From positions 4,740 through 68,739 of the forward strand of contig DASXSB010000014.1 in NCBI GenBank assembly GCA_036506275.1: a DNA stretch of 64,000 bases. Direction: 5' to 3'. Source of the stretch: DASXSB01 sp036506275 (lineage in GTDB: Bacteria; Methylomirabilota; Methylomirabilia; Rokubacteriales; CSP1-6). Both the position numbers and the translations under genes were made by a program. Below are positions 19,634 through 28,100 of the stretch, in pieces. The first letter of the stretch is position 1. The number at the start of each line of letters is the position of its first letter. Under the pieces are notes generated by a model, which saw only the letters and a program-made list of their open reading frames with translations, was not told where the DNA came from and did no database searches.

Positions 19634-20887
19634 TCACGCCTCCGACGACTGCACCTCGCGGAGCCGGCGCTCGAGGAAGCGGCGCTCGGCCGCGTTGGTG
19701 ACCAGCTCGATCGCCGCCTCGTAGCTCTTCGCCGCTTCCGCCGGGGATCCCAGGCGGCGGAGCAGGTCGGCGCGCGCTGAATGCATGAGATGGTAGCGGT
19801 CGAGTCCACCGGCGCCGGCCAGCTCGTCGATGATGGTGAGCGCGCGTTCCGGCCCCTCCACCATGGCCACCGCCGCCGCCCGGTTCAAGGAGACGATCGG
19901 CGACGGCTGAACGCGCTCGAGCACGTCGTAGAGGCGGACGATCTGCTTCCAGTCCGTCTCCTCCGCCCGCGCCGCCTGACAGTGGAGCGCCGCGATCGCG
20001 GCCTGGAGCGCGAACGGCCCGGGGCCGCCGCGCAGCGCTTCCTCGACGAGCGGCAGCGCCTCCGCGATCTGCGCGTGGTTCCAGCGGTGGCGGTCCTGCT
20101 CTTCGAGCAGCACGACGTCGCCCGCCGCATCGAGGCGGGCTTCGCGCCGCGAATCGTGGAGCAGCATCAGGGCAAGTAAACCCGTCGCCTCCGGCGGAGG
20201 CGGTGGCATCAGCGCCCTCACCAGGCGCGCGAGACGGATCGCTTCCAGGCAGAGATCGGCCCGCACCAGCGCGTCGCCGCGCGTGGGCGCGTAGCCTTCC
20301 GTGAAGATCAGATAGATCACGGTCAGCACCGCCTCGAGCCGGTGCGGCATGTCCTTCGTGTCGGGAACGGTGTACGGAATTCCGGCGTCGCGAATCTTGG
20401 CCTTGGCGCGCACCAGTCGCTGCGCCATGGTGGCCGTCGGCACCAGGAACGCGCGCGCGATCTGGTCGGTCTCGAGGCCGCCGAGGGTGCGGAGCGTGAG
20501 GGCCACCTGGCTTTCGCGCGCGAGCGCCGGGTGACAGCAGGTGAAGACCAGGCGAAGACGATCGTCGGGGATGTCGCCGGGGTCGAATTCGGAAGCGTCC
20601 ACGGTGAGGTTGGCGCCGGCGGCGGTGAACGCCTCCAGCTTGTCCGCGAACCGCGTCCGGCGCCGGATGCGGTCGATTGCCTTGTGGCGGGCGGTCTGGA
20701 TGATCCACGCTCGCGGCGACGCGGGCACCCCGTCCCCCCGCCATTGATCGACGGCGGCGGCAAAGGCTTCCTGCGCCGCCTCCTCCGCGATATCGAAGTC
20801 CCGGACGAGGCGGATCAGGGTGGCGACGATCCGGCCCCGGTCCGAGCAATAGACGGCATCGACGGCGGCGTCGGCATCCGCGGCCAT
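19634..20887 (-). CDS. ECF42-type RNA polymerase sigma factor with C-terminal helical repeat domain
   Basis: A 417-residue extracytoplasmic-function sigma factor. The sigma2 region (VRDFDIAEEAAQEAFAAAV, then SPRAWIIQTARHKAIDRIRR) and sigma4 region (VALTLRTLGGLETDQIARAF) are followed by a DUF6596/TPR-like extension of more than 200 residues. That extension and the neighbouring DGPF-motif gene are the hallmarks of group ECF42, which works without a classical anti-sigma factor. The ATG at 20887 was preferred to an in-frame ATG 36 bases upstream, which would run into the divergent YciI reading frame; the latter remains possible. Confidence 0.9.
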   Translation of the reverse strand: MAADADAAVDAVYCSDRGRIVATLIRLVRDFDIAEEAAQEAFAAAVDQWRGDGVPASPRAWIIQTARHKAIDRIRRRTRFADKLEAFTAAGANLTVDASEFDPGDIPDDRLRLVFTCCHPALARESQVALTLRTLGGLETDQIARAFLVPTATMAQRLVRAKAKIRDAGIPYTVPDTKDMPHRLEAVLTVIYLIFTEGYAPTRGDALVRADLCLEAIRLARLVRALMPPPPPEATGLLALMLLHDSRREARLDAAGDVVLLEEQDRHRWNHAQIAEALPLVEEALRGGPGPFALQAAIAALHCQAARAEETDWKQIVRLYDVLERVQPSPIVSLNRAAAVAMVEGPERALTIIDELAGAGGLDRYHLMHSARADLLRRLGSPAEAAKSYEAAIELVTNAAERRFLERRLREVQSSEA

Positions 20888-20957
20888 GTCAGTTAGATAA
20901 TGATCTCCCGGGTGTCGATTCATGCCACCGCCGTTCGACTATCGAGTGGAGGCCGCC

Positions 20958-21314
20958 GTGAAATACATGCTGCTGATCTGCCGTGACGAGCCCGCCTGGG
21001 ATGCCCTCCCGGCGAAGGAGCGACAGCAAGTCTACGCAGAGATGGTAAAGATTTCCGAGGAGCTCACGAGGCGCGGAGTGTACCTCGGTGGTAATCCCTT
21101 GCATTCCTCGGCGACGGCCACCGCTGTCCGCATCCGCGACGGCAAGCAACTGGTGACGGACGGGCCGTTCGCGGAGTCCCGCGAGCAGCTCGGCGGTTAC
21201 ATGCTGATCGATGTCAAGGATCTCGACGAGGCCATCGCCATCGCCGCCCGTATCCCATTGGCCCGGACCAGCACCGTCGAGGTGCGACCGGTGCGCGAGG
21301 GACCACCGACGTAG
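20958..21314 (+). CDS. YciI/DGPF-domain protein, ECF42 partner
   Basis: A 118-residue protein beginning VKYMLLICRDEPAW and containing the DGPFAESREQLGGYMLID block that defines DGPF/YCII-related proteins. Such genes sit next to ECF42 sigma genes in many genomes and are thought to be their targets; the biochemical role is unknown. The GTG at 20958 was chosen because GTGGAGG lies 6-12 bases upstream and the product then starts like typical family members. It is divergent from the sigma gene. Confidence 0.88.
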   Translation: MKYMLLICRDEPAWDALPAKERQQVYAEMVKISEELTRRGVYLGGNPLHSSATATAVRIRDGKQLVTDGPFAESREQLGGYMLIDVKDLDEAIAIAARIPLARTSTVEVRPVREGPPT

Positions 21315-21365
21315 TCCGCGCTGCCCGCGCCGCACGACGATGCCGATCGTGGGAGGACATCGATC

Positions 21366-21770
21366 ATGAACGCTGTGCTGTGGATCATTCAGGGGTTGCT
21401 GGCGGCTCTCTTCCTGTTCGCGGGCGTCATGAAGCTCGTGATGCCGATCGAGGCGATGACCGCCGACATCAAGCTGCCGGGACTCTTTCTCCGGTTCATC
21501 GGCGTGGCGGAGACGCTCGGCGCCGTCGGGCTGATCCTTCCTGGCCTCCTGCGCATCAGGACCGGCCTCACGCCGCTCGCGGCCGTCGGGCTCGCCATCA
21601 TCACCGCCGGCGCGACCGTGCTCTCGATCACCATGATGGGCCTGCTCGTCGCCATCCCCCCGCTGGTGGCGTGCGTCCTCTGCACGTTCGTCGCCTACGG
21701 CCGCTGGCGGCTGGCTCCGCTCCCGCGGACGTCGCGCCGCTCCACGCTGCCGTCGCGGTCGCAGGCATGA
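21366..21770 (+). CDS. DoxX-like four-helix membrane protein
   Basis: A 134-residue inner-membrane protein with four predicted helices; the first, LWIIQGLLAALFLFAGVMKL, is the usual DoxX-like opening. Family members are small quinone- or redox-associated membrane proteins of uncertain function and are frequent companions of ECF42/DGPF genes. The ATG follows GGGAGGACATCG, and the stop overlaps the next start in ATGA, so it is translationally coupled to the serine hydrolase. Confidence 0.85.
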   Translation: MNAVLWIIQGLLAALFLFAGVMKLVMPIEAMTADIKLPGLFLRFIGVAETLGAVGLILPGLLRIRTGLTPLAAVGLAIITAGATVLSITMMGLLVAIPPLVACVLCTFVAYGRWRLAPLPRTSRRSTLPSRSQA

Positions 21771-22978
21771 GCGCCGCATCACTGTCGCGCGCGCGACTCG
21801 GCCGCATGCACGACGTCATGGCGGCATACGTCGAGCGCGGCGAGGTGCCCGGCATCGTGGCGCTCGTGAGCCGGCGCGGCGACGTCCACGTGGACGCGAT
21901 CGGCGCCATCACGGTCGGCGGCGGTGCCCCGATGCGGCGCGACACCATCTTCCGTATCGCCTCCCTGACGAAGCCGATCGCGGCGGCGGCGGCCATGATC
22001 CTGGTCGAGGAGTGCAAGCTGCGGCTCGACGAGCCGGTGGATCGCCTTCTGCCCGAGCTCGCGGGCCGAGCCGTCTTGAAACGGCTCGAAGGGCCGCTCG
22101 ACGACACCGTCCCCGCGCAGCGGTCGATCACCGTGCGCGACGTGCTCACGTTTCGCATGGGCTACGGCATCGTGATGGCGCCGCCCGACACATATCCGAT
22201 CCAGCAAGCCATGAGCGAGGAGCGCCTCGGGCAGGGACCACCGCGGCCGCAGACGCCGCCGCCGCCCGACGAGTGGATCCGCCGCCTCGGAACGCTTCCG
22301 CTGATGCATCAGCCGGGCGAGAAGTGGATGTACCACACGGCGTCGGACGTGCTGGGCGTGCTGATCGCGCGCGCGGCGGGCCGGCCACTGGAGGTGTTCC
22401 TCCGGGAGCGCATCTTCGATCCCCTGGGGATGAAGGACACGGGGTTCAGCGTGCCGCCCTCGGCCATCGACCGTCTGGCGACCAGCTACGAGGTCGATCA
22501 GCGAACGGGCGCCCTCGTGGTCTACGACCAGGGGAAGGGCGGGGAGTGGAGTCGCCCGCCCGCGTTTCCGTCGGCGGGCGGCGGGCTCGTCTCCACCATC
22601 GACGACTACTTCGCCTTCGGCCGCATGATGCTGAACAAGGGCAAGCAGGGGAGCGAGCGAATTCTCTCGCGGGCCTCCATCGAGACCATGATCAGCGATC
22701 ACCTCACACCGGAGCAGAAGGCGGCGTCGGGACTCGTGGAGGGCTACTTCGATGACCACGGGTGGGGATTCGGTGTCGGTGTGGTCACACGGCGCCACGA
22801 CGTGGCGGGATCGGTGGGAACGTTCGGCTGGGACGGCGGTCTCGGTACGTCGTGGCGCTCCGACCCGCGAGAGGAGTTGGTCGGAATTCTCATGACCCAG
22901 CGCGCGTGGACGTCTCCCAATCCGCCGGACGTTTGCCGCGATTTCTGGACGTTGGCCTACCAGGCGATCGACGACTAG
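21767..22978 (+). CDS. Class C beta-lactamase-fold serine hydrolase
   Basis: A 403-residue member of the beta-lactamase/esterase EstB group. The nucleophile motif SxxK appears as SLTK in FRIASLTKPIAAAAA near residue 65, a YHTASDVLG tyrosine motif follows, and the C-terminal region has the GWDGGLGT element replacing the KTG triad box. No clear signal peptide is present, which favours an intracellular esterase or peptidase over a resistance enzyme. It is coupled to the DoxX gene by a 4-base overlap. Confidence 0.88.
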   Translation: MSAASLSRARLGRMHDVMAAYVERGEVPGIVALVSRRGDVHVDAIGAITVGGGAPMRRDTIFRIASLTKPIAAAAAMILVEECKLRLDEPVDRLLPELAGRAVLKRLEGPLDDTVPAQRSITVRDVLTFRMGYGIVMAPPDTYPIQQAMSEERLGQGPPRPQTPPPPDEWIRRLGTLPLMHQPGEKWMYHTASDVLGVLIARAAGRPLEVFLRERIFDPLGMKDTGFSVPPSAIDRLATSYEVDQRTGALVVYDQGKGGEWSRPPAFPSAGGGLVSTIDDYFAFGRMMLNKGKQGSERILSRASIETMISDHLTPEQKAASGLVEGYFDDHGWGFGVGVVTRRHDVAGSVGTFGWDGGLGTSWRSDPREELVGILMTQRAWTSPNPPDVCRDFWTLAYQAIDD

Positions 22979-23102
22979 ATCGCGGCATCGAGCGGGCGTT
23001 CGTCGCGACGACACTGCGAACGGCGGAGGAGCCGCCGACTCGCGCGTACAATGACGTCGATCTCGCGCCCGAGGAGCGGCACGTGGCAGGAAGGAGCGGA
23101 GC

Positions 23103-24218
23103 ATGAGCGGAGTTCGGGTTCTCGTCGGCACACGGAAGGGCGCCTTCATCCTCACCGCGGACGGCGCACGGAAACACTGGGAGGTGAGCGGCCCCCACTT
23201 CGGAGGGTGGGAGATCTATCACGTCAAGGGATCGCCCGTGGACCACGATCGGTTGTATGCGTCCCAATCGAGTAGCTGGTTCGGGCAGGTGATCCAGCGC
23301 TCGCGCGACGGCGGCCGGACGTGGGAAACGGCGGGAAACAAGTTCGTGTACGAGGGCGCCGTGGGCACGCACCTCTGGTACGACGGAACGCCGCGTACGT
23401 GGGAGTTCGCGCGCGTCTGGCATCTCGAGCCCTCGCTGACCGACCCGGATACGGTCTACGCCGGCATCCAGGACGCGGCGTTGTTCCGCACGACCGACGG
23501 TGGCCAGACGTGGGAGGAGCTGACGGGGCTGCGCATGCACAAGTCGGCGCCGGTGTGGCAGCCGGGGGCGGGCGGCATGTGCCTGCACACGATCGTGCTC
23601 GACGCCGCCCATCCCGACCGGATCTTCGTCGCCATCTCGGCGGCGGGCGTGTTCCGGAGCGACGACGCCGGCAAGACGTGGCGGCCGATGAACCAGGGGC
23701 TGCGGTCGGAGCAGATCCCCGATCCCACGGCGGAGGTGGGCCACTGCGTTCATCGCATTGCGATGCATCCCTCGCGCCCGCGCGTGCTCTTCATGCAGAA
23801 GCACTGGGACGTCATGCGCAGTGACGACGCCGGCGAATCGTGGCGGGAGGTCAGCGGAAACCTGCCCACCGACTTCGGATTCCCGATCGACGTGCACGCC
23901 CACGAGCCCGAGACCATCTACGTCGTTCCGATCAAGAGCGACTCCGAGCACTATCTGCCGGAGGGAAAGCTGCGCGTCTACCGGAGTCGAACGGGCGGCA
24001 ACGAATGGGAGGCGCTCACGAAGGGGCTGCCGCAGAGCCACTGCTACGTCAACGTGCTGCGCGACGCCATGACCCTCGATGCCCTCGACCCCTGCGGCGT
24101 GTACTTCGGCACCACCGGCGGCCAGGTGTACGCGTCGGCCGACGCCGGAGATAGCTGGACCCCCATCGTCCGCGATCTGCCGTCGGTGGTCTCGGTCGAG
24201 GTCCAGACGCTGCCGTGA
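23103..24218 (+). CDS. Asp-box (BNR) repeat beta-propeller protein
   Basis: A 371-residue beta-propeller with at least five Asp-box motifs: RSRDGGRTW, RTTDGGQTW, RSDDAGKTW, RSDDAGESW and ASADAGDSW. Proteins of this kind are often annotated as glycosyl hydrolase or exo-alpha-sialidase, but the repeats alone do not show an enzyme. There is no signal peptide, so it is probably cytoplasmic. The gene is preceded by GGAAGGAGCGG, and its stop overlaps the GTG of a MoaD-like gene, which suggests the two products work together. Confidence 0.85.
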   Translation: MSGVRVLVGTRKGAFILTADGARKHWEVSGPHFGGWEIYHVKGSPVDHDRLYASQSSSWFGQVIQRSRDGGRTWETAGNKFVYEGAVGTHLWYDGTPRTWEFARVWHLEPSLTDPDTVYAGIQDAALFRTTDGGQTWEELTGLRMHKSAPVWQPGAGGMCLHTIVLDAAHPDRIFVAISAAGVFRSDDAGKTWRPMNQGLRSEQIPDPTAEVGHCVHRIAMHPSRPRVLFMQKHWDVMRSDDAGESWREVSGNLPTDFGFPIDVHAHEPETIYVVPIKSDSEHYLPEGKLRVYRSRTGGNEWEALTKGLPQSHCYVNVLRDAMTLDALDPCGVYFGTTGGQVYASADAGDSWTPIVRDLPSVVSVEVQTLP

Positions 24219-24514
24219 TCGTCCGTGTCGTGCTCCCCGCCCATCTCCGGACGCTGGCGCGCATCGACGGCGAGGTGAAGCTCGACGTCGGGGCCGACGC
24301 CACGCAACGGTCGGTGCTCGACGCGCTCGAAGCCGCCTATCCGATGCTGCGCGGGACCATCCGCGACCATGTCACGTGCGAGCGCCGAGCCTTCTTGCGA
24401 TTCTTCGCGTGCGAGCAGGATGTCTCGCACGAATCGCCGGATGCGCCCCTCCCCGACGCGGTCGCGCGAGGGGTGGAGCCGCTGCTGATCGTGGGAGCCA
24501 TGGCGGGGGGCTAG
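24215..24514 (+). CDS. MoaD/ThiS-like sulfur-carrier-type protein
   Basis: A 99-residue beta-grasp protein with the open C-terminus AMAGG needed for adenylation and thiocarboxylation. It begins IVRVVLPAHLRTLA, contains SVLDALEAAYPMLRG, and has an insert of about 15 residues relative to short MoaD. The GTG start overlaps the stop of the Asp-box gene (GTGA), and this pairing recurs in other soil bacteria as far as I recall. Whether it donates sulfur to molybdopterin, a thiolated metabolite or a protein is unknown. Confidence 0.8.
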   Translation: MIVRVVLPAHLRTLARIDGEVKLDVGADATQRSVLDALEAAYPMLRGTIRDHVTCERRAFLRFFACEQDVSHESPDAPLPDAVARGVEPLLIVGAMAGG

Positions 24515-24562
24515 CGTCGGTGCCGAGGGGGGCGCACGTGGCGGGGGCTGGCGTCGCGCTCT

Positions 24563-25216
24563 ATGATCGTTGCTGCCGTGAATGCGCGCACGAATGCCGA
24601 ATGGCTGCGGGCTCTCAAGAGCGGTGGCGAGGACCAGGCCGTGGCGCTCGCGGACCTGCGCGCCTACCTCCTGCGCGCGGCCACGTTCGCGCTGGAGCGG
24701 CGCGGAGGAGTGGCGGCTCCGCACCTCTCGCAGCTCGCGGAGGACTGCGCCCAGGAGGCGGTCGTCGCCGTCCTCGCTCATCTCGACGACTTCCGTGGCG
24801 AGAGTCGCTTCACGACGTGGGCGTACGTCTTCGCGATCAACCGCGCCCTCATGGCCGCCCGTCGCGAGCGCTGGCAGAACGTGTCCCTCGACGCGTTGCT
24901 GGCGACCTCGCCCACGACCTCGGATCGCGCCGCCGCCGAGACGCCCGCCGAGAATCCCGAGCGGCGGATGCTGCAGCACGAGCTCGAGGTCACCCTCTGG
25001 AAGGGGATGGACGAGTGCCTGAGCGACCGACAACGCCAGGCCATTCGGGCGGTCGTGCTGGAAGCGGTGCCGCTCGACGAGGTCGTGCGGCACTGGCAAT
25101 CGAACCGGAATGCCGTCTACAAGCTCCTGCACGACGCCCGGCGCAAGCTACGCGCCTATCTCGAGGCTCACGGCTATTCCGCGGCCGAGGTGCGAGCGGT
25201 GCTCGATGATCGCTAG
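24563..25216 (+). CDS. ECF-type RNA polymerase sigma factor
   Basis: A 217-residue sigma-70 family factor. Region 2 is recognisable in LAEDCAQEAVVAVLAHLDDFRGESRFTTW and IN-RALMAARRERW; region 4 is MDECLSDRQRQAIRAVVLEAVPLDEVVRHW followed by NAVYKLLHDARRKLRAYL. It heads a five-gene set with a zinc anti-sigma factor, a TTHB210-like protein, a cupredoxin and, after a longer gap, a dihaem cytochrome. An in-frame GTG 15 bases downstream of the ATG is an alternative start. Confidence 0.9.
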   Translation: MIVAAVNARTNAEWLRALKSGGEDQAVALADLRAYLLRAATFALERRGGVAAPHLSQLAEDCAQEAVVAVLAHLDDFRGESRFTTWAYVFAINRALMAARRERWQNVSLDALLATSPTTSDRAAAETPAENPERRMLQHELEVTLWKGMDECLSDRQRQAIRAVVLEAVPLDEVVRHWQSNRNAVYKLLHDARRKLRAYLEAHGYSAAEVRAVLDDR

Positions 25217-25234
25217 GCGGGTAAGATCGGCGGC

Positions 25235-25522
25235 GTGCCCGCATCCAATGGGAGAGGTGAACTGTCGGTGAATGCGTCCGGTCCTCTCCATCACCTGCTC
25301 CGGCTCATCGCCGGCACCGCCGAGAGCGAGATCTCGTGCTCGGAGTGCTTCCGGCTTCTGCCGCAGTACGCGGAGCTCGAGCTTGCCGATCCGTCCGCCG
25401 TCGTCGCGCCGTCCCCGCTGAGCCAGCATCTCCAGCAGTGCGGCGTCTGCCGCGAGGAATACGAGGTCCTGCGCGACCTCCTCCGCGCCGACGCCGGCCC
25501 GCCGCCTTCCGAGCCCACGTAA
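25235..25522 (+). CDS. Zinc-binding anti-sigma factor
   Basis: A 95-residue cytoplasmic protein with the zinc anti-sigma (zf-HC2) motif HLQQCGVC (H65, C69, C72) and another CSEC pair at C35 and C38. There is no membrane segment, so it would be a soluble ZAS-type, possibly redox-sensitive, factor. It starts 18 bp after the sigma gene, the normal arrangement for a cognate pair. The GTG at 25235 and a GTG at 25268 are both possible starts. Confidence 0.78.
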   Translation: MPASNGRGELSVNASGPLHHLLRLIAGTAESEISCSECFRLLPQYAELELADPSAVVAPSPLSQHLQQCGVCREEYEVLRDLLRADAGPPPSEPT

Positions 25523-25616
25523 GAATCTCCGCCCTCGCCGCATCGTAGACGGTGACAGCGCCCGCAGGGCGCCCGGCGCCGCTCAGGGCACCGGAACGTC
25601 TCCATGGAGGTATGCG

Positions 25617-26033
25617 ATGCGCAAAGGAATCGTAGCGGCGAGCATCACGTTGGCGGCTCTCGTCGCCGCCGGGTCGGCGGTGACGGCACAGCAGATGGCG
25701 CCGCCCGGAGGCGACTACAAGAAGGTCAGCACCCTCGTGTCGCTCCCGGACTTCGTCCCCGGCCTCGGCACGCTCTACGTCGATCCCAAGACGCTTCCCG
25801 CCGGTCCTTTCCTTGCCTATGACCGGAGCGGAAAGCTCGTCAGCTCCGTCTACATGATCCCCGTCAAGGACCTCACGGCGCACAAGGCCTTCAACGACCT
25901 CACCGCCGCCCACGAGAAGGTCGACCACGTGGATCTCTACTACAACGCGGGTCATCCGGGCGTGACGGAGCCGCACTATCACGTCGTCGTCTGGTATGTC
26001 TCGCCGCAGCAGGCCGCCGCGCTCAAGCAGTAG
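25617..26033 (+). CDS. Secreted TTHB210-like (DUF5602-type) protein
   Basis: A 138-residue protein with a signal peptide (about 1-24, cut near AVTAQQ). The mature part contains SLPDFVPGLGTLYVDPKTLP, DHVDLYYNAGHPGVTEPHYH and closely spaced histidines that could bind metal. I believe this is the TTHB210-like family; in Thermus thermophilus TTHB210 is a target of a neighbouring sigmaE/anti-sigmaE pair, and here too sigma and anti-sigma genes stand directly upstream. Family assignment from memory should be confirmed by profile search. The ATG follows GGAGGT. Confidence 0.65.
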   Translation: MRKGIVAASITLAALVAAGSAVTAQQMAPPGGDYKKVSTLVSLPDFVPGLGTLYVDPKTLPAGPFLAYDRSGKLVSSVYMIPVKDLTAHKAFNDLTAAHEKVDHVDLYYNAGHPGVTEPHYHVVVWYVSPQQAAALKQ

Positions 26034-26582
26034 ATGGTCACACGGCGAGCCTTCCTCACGGGCAGCGCGGTCGCGTTCCTGGGCGCGGCCGCGCCGCGCC
26101 CGCTGCGGGCGGCGCCGCCCCTCGAGATCCGGATGCGCGCGACCGAGCGTGGCGAGCAGGTCTGGTTCGATCCCATCGGTGTGCTCGTCACCCCCGGACA
26201 GACGATCCGATGGGTGGTGGAGCGCGACGTCCACACCACGACCGCCTATCACCCCGCGAACGATCATCACTCCCGGCGAATCCCGGAAGCGGCGGCGCCG
26301 TGGGACTCCGGATTCCTGGTGCAGAAGGGCGCGCATTTCGACGTGACGCTCACGGTGGACGGCGTCTACGACTACTACTGCCTCCCCCACGAGGAAGCGG
26401 GCATGGTGGGCCGGATCATCGTCGGCAAGCCGGGCGGCCCCGGCGCGTGGCCTTTCGACTACTGGAAGGGCGCCGCCTTCGCCTCCGGCTGGAAGCCGGT
26501 ACCGATGGCCGCGCAGCAAGCCCTTCCCGCCATCGAGACGATCATGAAGCGCAAGGTGGTCCGGCGCGCGCCGCCCGCCTAG
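26034..26582 (+). CDS. Tat-exported cupredoxin (type 1 copper protein)
   Basis: A 182-residue protein with a twin-arginine-like leader (TRRAFLTG, cut after LRAAP) and a plastocyanin-type domain. The expected type 1 copper ligands are H67 in DVHTTT, C116 and H119 in YYCLPHEEAGM, and M124. It should act as a periplasmic one-electron carrier. Its ATG immediately follows the stop of the TTHB210-like gene, so the two are coupled. The nearby dihaem cytochrome is a possible redox partner. Confidence 0.88.
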   Translation: MVTRRAFLTGSAVAFLGAAAPRPLRAAPPLEIRMRATERGEQVWFDPIGVLVTPGQTIRWVVERDVHTTTAYHPANDHHSRRIPEAAAPWDSGFLVQKGAHFDVTLTVDGVYDYYCLPHEEAGMVGRIIVGKPGGPGAWPFDYWKGAAFASGWKPVPMAAQQALPAIETIMKRKVVRRAPPA

Positions 26583-26801
26583 CCGAGCCTCCGGCGCGGA
26601 TCCGCGATCTCGTCGTGCAAGACACCAAGATGAAAAAACCGAGGATGAAACTTGTCGGTTCCCGAAAAAACCTGGGGCCGATGCTGCTGGCTGAGAAATC
26701 AGCTATTGGTTTGCGGGCGCAGAAATTGCTCCGCCGTCAGTCGTCCCATCCGCACATGGTGGTTCCGCGCGTCCTGACCGGCCTGGCAGATGGAGGAAGC
26801 G

Positions 26802-28100
26802 ATGAAGTCTAGCGTGATGATCCCCATCGCAAGCGTACTCGTCCTTTTCGTGGCGACGGTCGTCTGGGTATCGCGAGGCATGAGCGACGAGCCCACGCGG
26901 GCGCCGTTCGACCGCGTCATCGCCGCGAACGCGCGCGCGCAGCTCGAGGAAGGCCGGCAGACGTTCCGCTTCGACACCTTCGGCGACGAAGACTTCTGGG
27001 GGGGCGTGCTCCGCTTGCACGAGGCCATCGCGACCGTCACTCCGCGCACCGCGCTCGCGGTGGGCCTGAAGGTCGACGTCGATGCGCTACCGCCCGATCT
27101 CGTCGATGCTTTCCGTGGACGGCGAATCAAGTTCGACGATCCCGCCAACACCCTCGCCCTTCTCAAGCTGAATGCCGTCATCGGTGTGACGGGATTCTTC
27201 GGCGCTGACGGCCGGCTCCGCTCGTTCGGAATCCAGTGCGCGCTCTGTCACTCCACCGTCGACGACTCGTTCGCGCCCGGGATCGGCCACCGGCTGGACG
27301 GCTGGGCGAATCGGGATCTGAACGTGGGCGCCATCGTCGCCCTCGCCCCCAATCTCAAGCCCGTCGCCGATCTCCTCGGGGTCAGCGAGGCCACGCTGCG
27401 CGCAGTGCTGAATAGCTGGGGTCCCGGAAAGTTCGACGCGGGGGTCTTCATGGACGGCAAGGCGCTGCCGCCGAGCGGGGGACCGACGCTGATTCCGCCC
27501 GCGTTCGGCCTCGCCGGCGTCAACCTGCACACGTGGACGGGCTGGGGATCGGTCACGCACTGGAACGCGTTCGTCGCCAATCTCGAGATGCACGGCAAGG
27601 GTACCTTCTACGATCCCCGCTTGAACGATCCCGCGCAGTTCCCGATCGCGGCCGCGAACGGGTTCGGCAACGTGCGGACGGAGCCGGATCTGATCACACC
27701 GAAGCTGGCCGCGCTCCATCTCTACCAGCTCGCCATTCCCGCTCCGAGACCGCCGGCGGGGTCGTTCGACGTCGGCGCCGCCGCCCGCGGCGAGACGCTG
27801 TTCCGGGCCAAGGCCCAGTGCGCGACGTGCCACGTTCCACCGATCTTCACCGAGCCCGGCTGGAACATGCACCGCGGGGAAGAAATCGGCATCGACAACT
27901 TCCAGGCGGATCGTGCGCCCGATCGGCGCTACCGGACGTCGCCCCTCAAAGGTCTCTGGACTCATCAGAAGGGCGGGTTCTACCACGACGGGCGATTCCC
28001 GACCCTGCGCGACGTCGTCGATCACTACAACGCGGTGAAAAGCCTCGGGCTCACGGGCGATGAGGTGGCGGACGTCGTCGAGTATCTCAGGTCGCTGTGA
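26802..28100 (+). CDS. Membrane-anchored dihaem c-type cytochrome
   Basis: A 432-residue periplasmic protein with an N-terminal hydrophobic anchor (MIPIASVLVLFVATVVW) and two haem c sites, CALCH at 146-150 and CATCH at 340-344. The second half, with GLWTHQKGGFYHDGRFPTLRDVVDHYN, resembles dihaem cytochrome c peroxidase/MauG-like proteins, although a peroxidase activity cannot be read from the sequence. The ATG at 26802 has GGAGGA upstream; an earlier in-frame ATG coincides with that ribosome site. It lies 219 bp after the cupredoxin gene and overlaps the convergent gene by 14 bp. Confidence 0.85.
   Translation: MKSSVMIPIASVLVLFVATVVWVSRGMSDEPTRAPFDRVIAANARAQLEEGRQTFRFDTFGDEDFWGGVLRLHEAIATVTPRTALAVGLKVDVDALPPDLVDAFRGRRIKFDDPANTLALLKLNAVIGVTGFFGADGRLRSFGIQCALCHSTVDDSFAPGIGHRLDGWANRDLNVGAIVALAPNLKPVADLLGVSEATLRAVLNSWGPGKFDAGVFMDGKALPPSGGPTLIPPAFGLAGVNLHTWTGWGSVTHWNAFVANLEMHGKGTFYDPRLNDPAQFPIAAANGFGNVRTEPDLITPKLAALHLYQLAIPAPRPPAGSFDVGAAARGETLFRAKAQCATCHVPPIFTEPGWNMHRGEEIGIDNFQADRAPDRRYRTSPLKGLWTHQKGGFYHDGRFPTLRDVVDHYNAVKSLGLTGDEVADVVEYLRSL

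Noticed and set aside
23024..23052. TACAAT at 23047-23052 as a -10 box for the Asp-box gene.
   Set aside because: No acceptable -35 element occurs at 16-18 bp upstream.
26690..26703. A small GCTGA-GAAA-TCAGC hairpin between the cupredoxin and cytochrome genes, possibly a terminator.
   Set aside because: Only five base pairs and no T-run; it is too weak to call.
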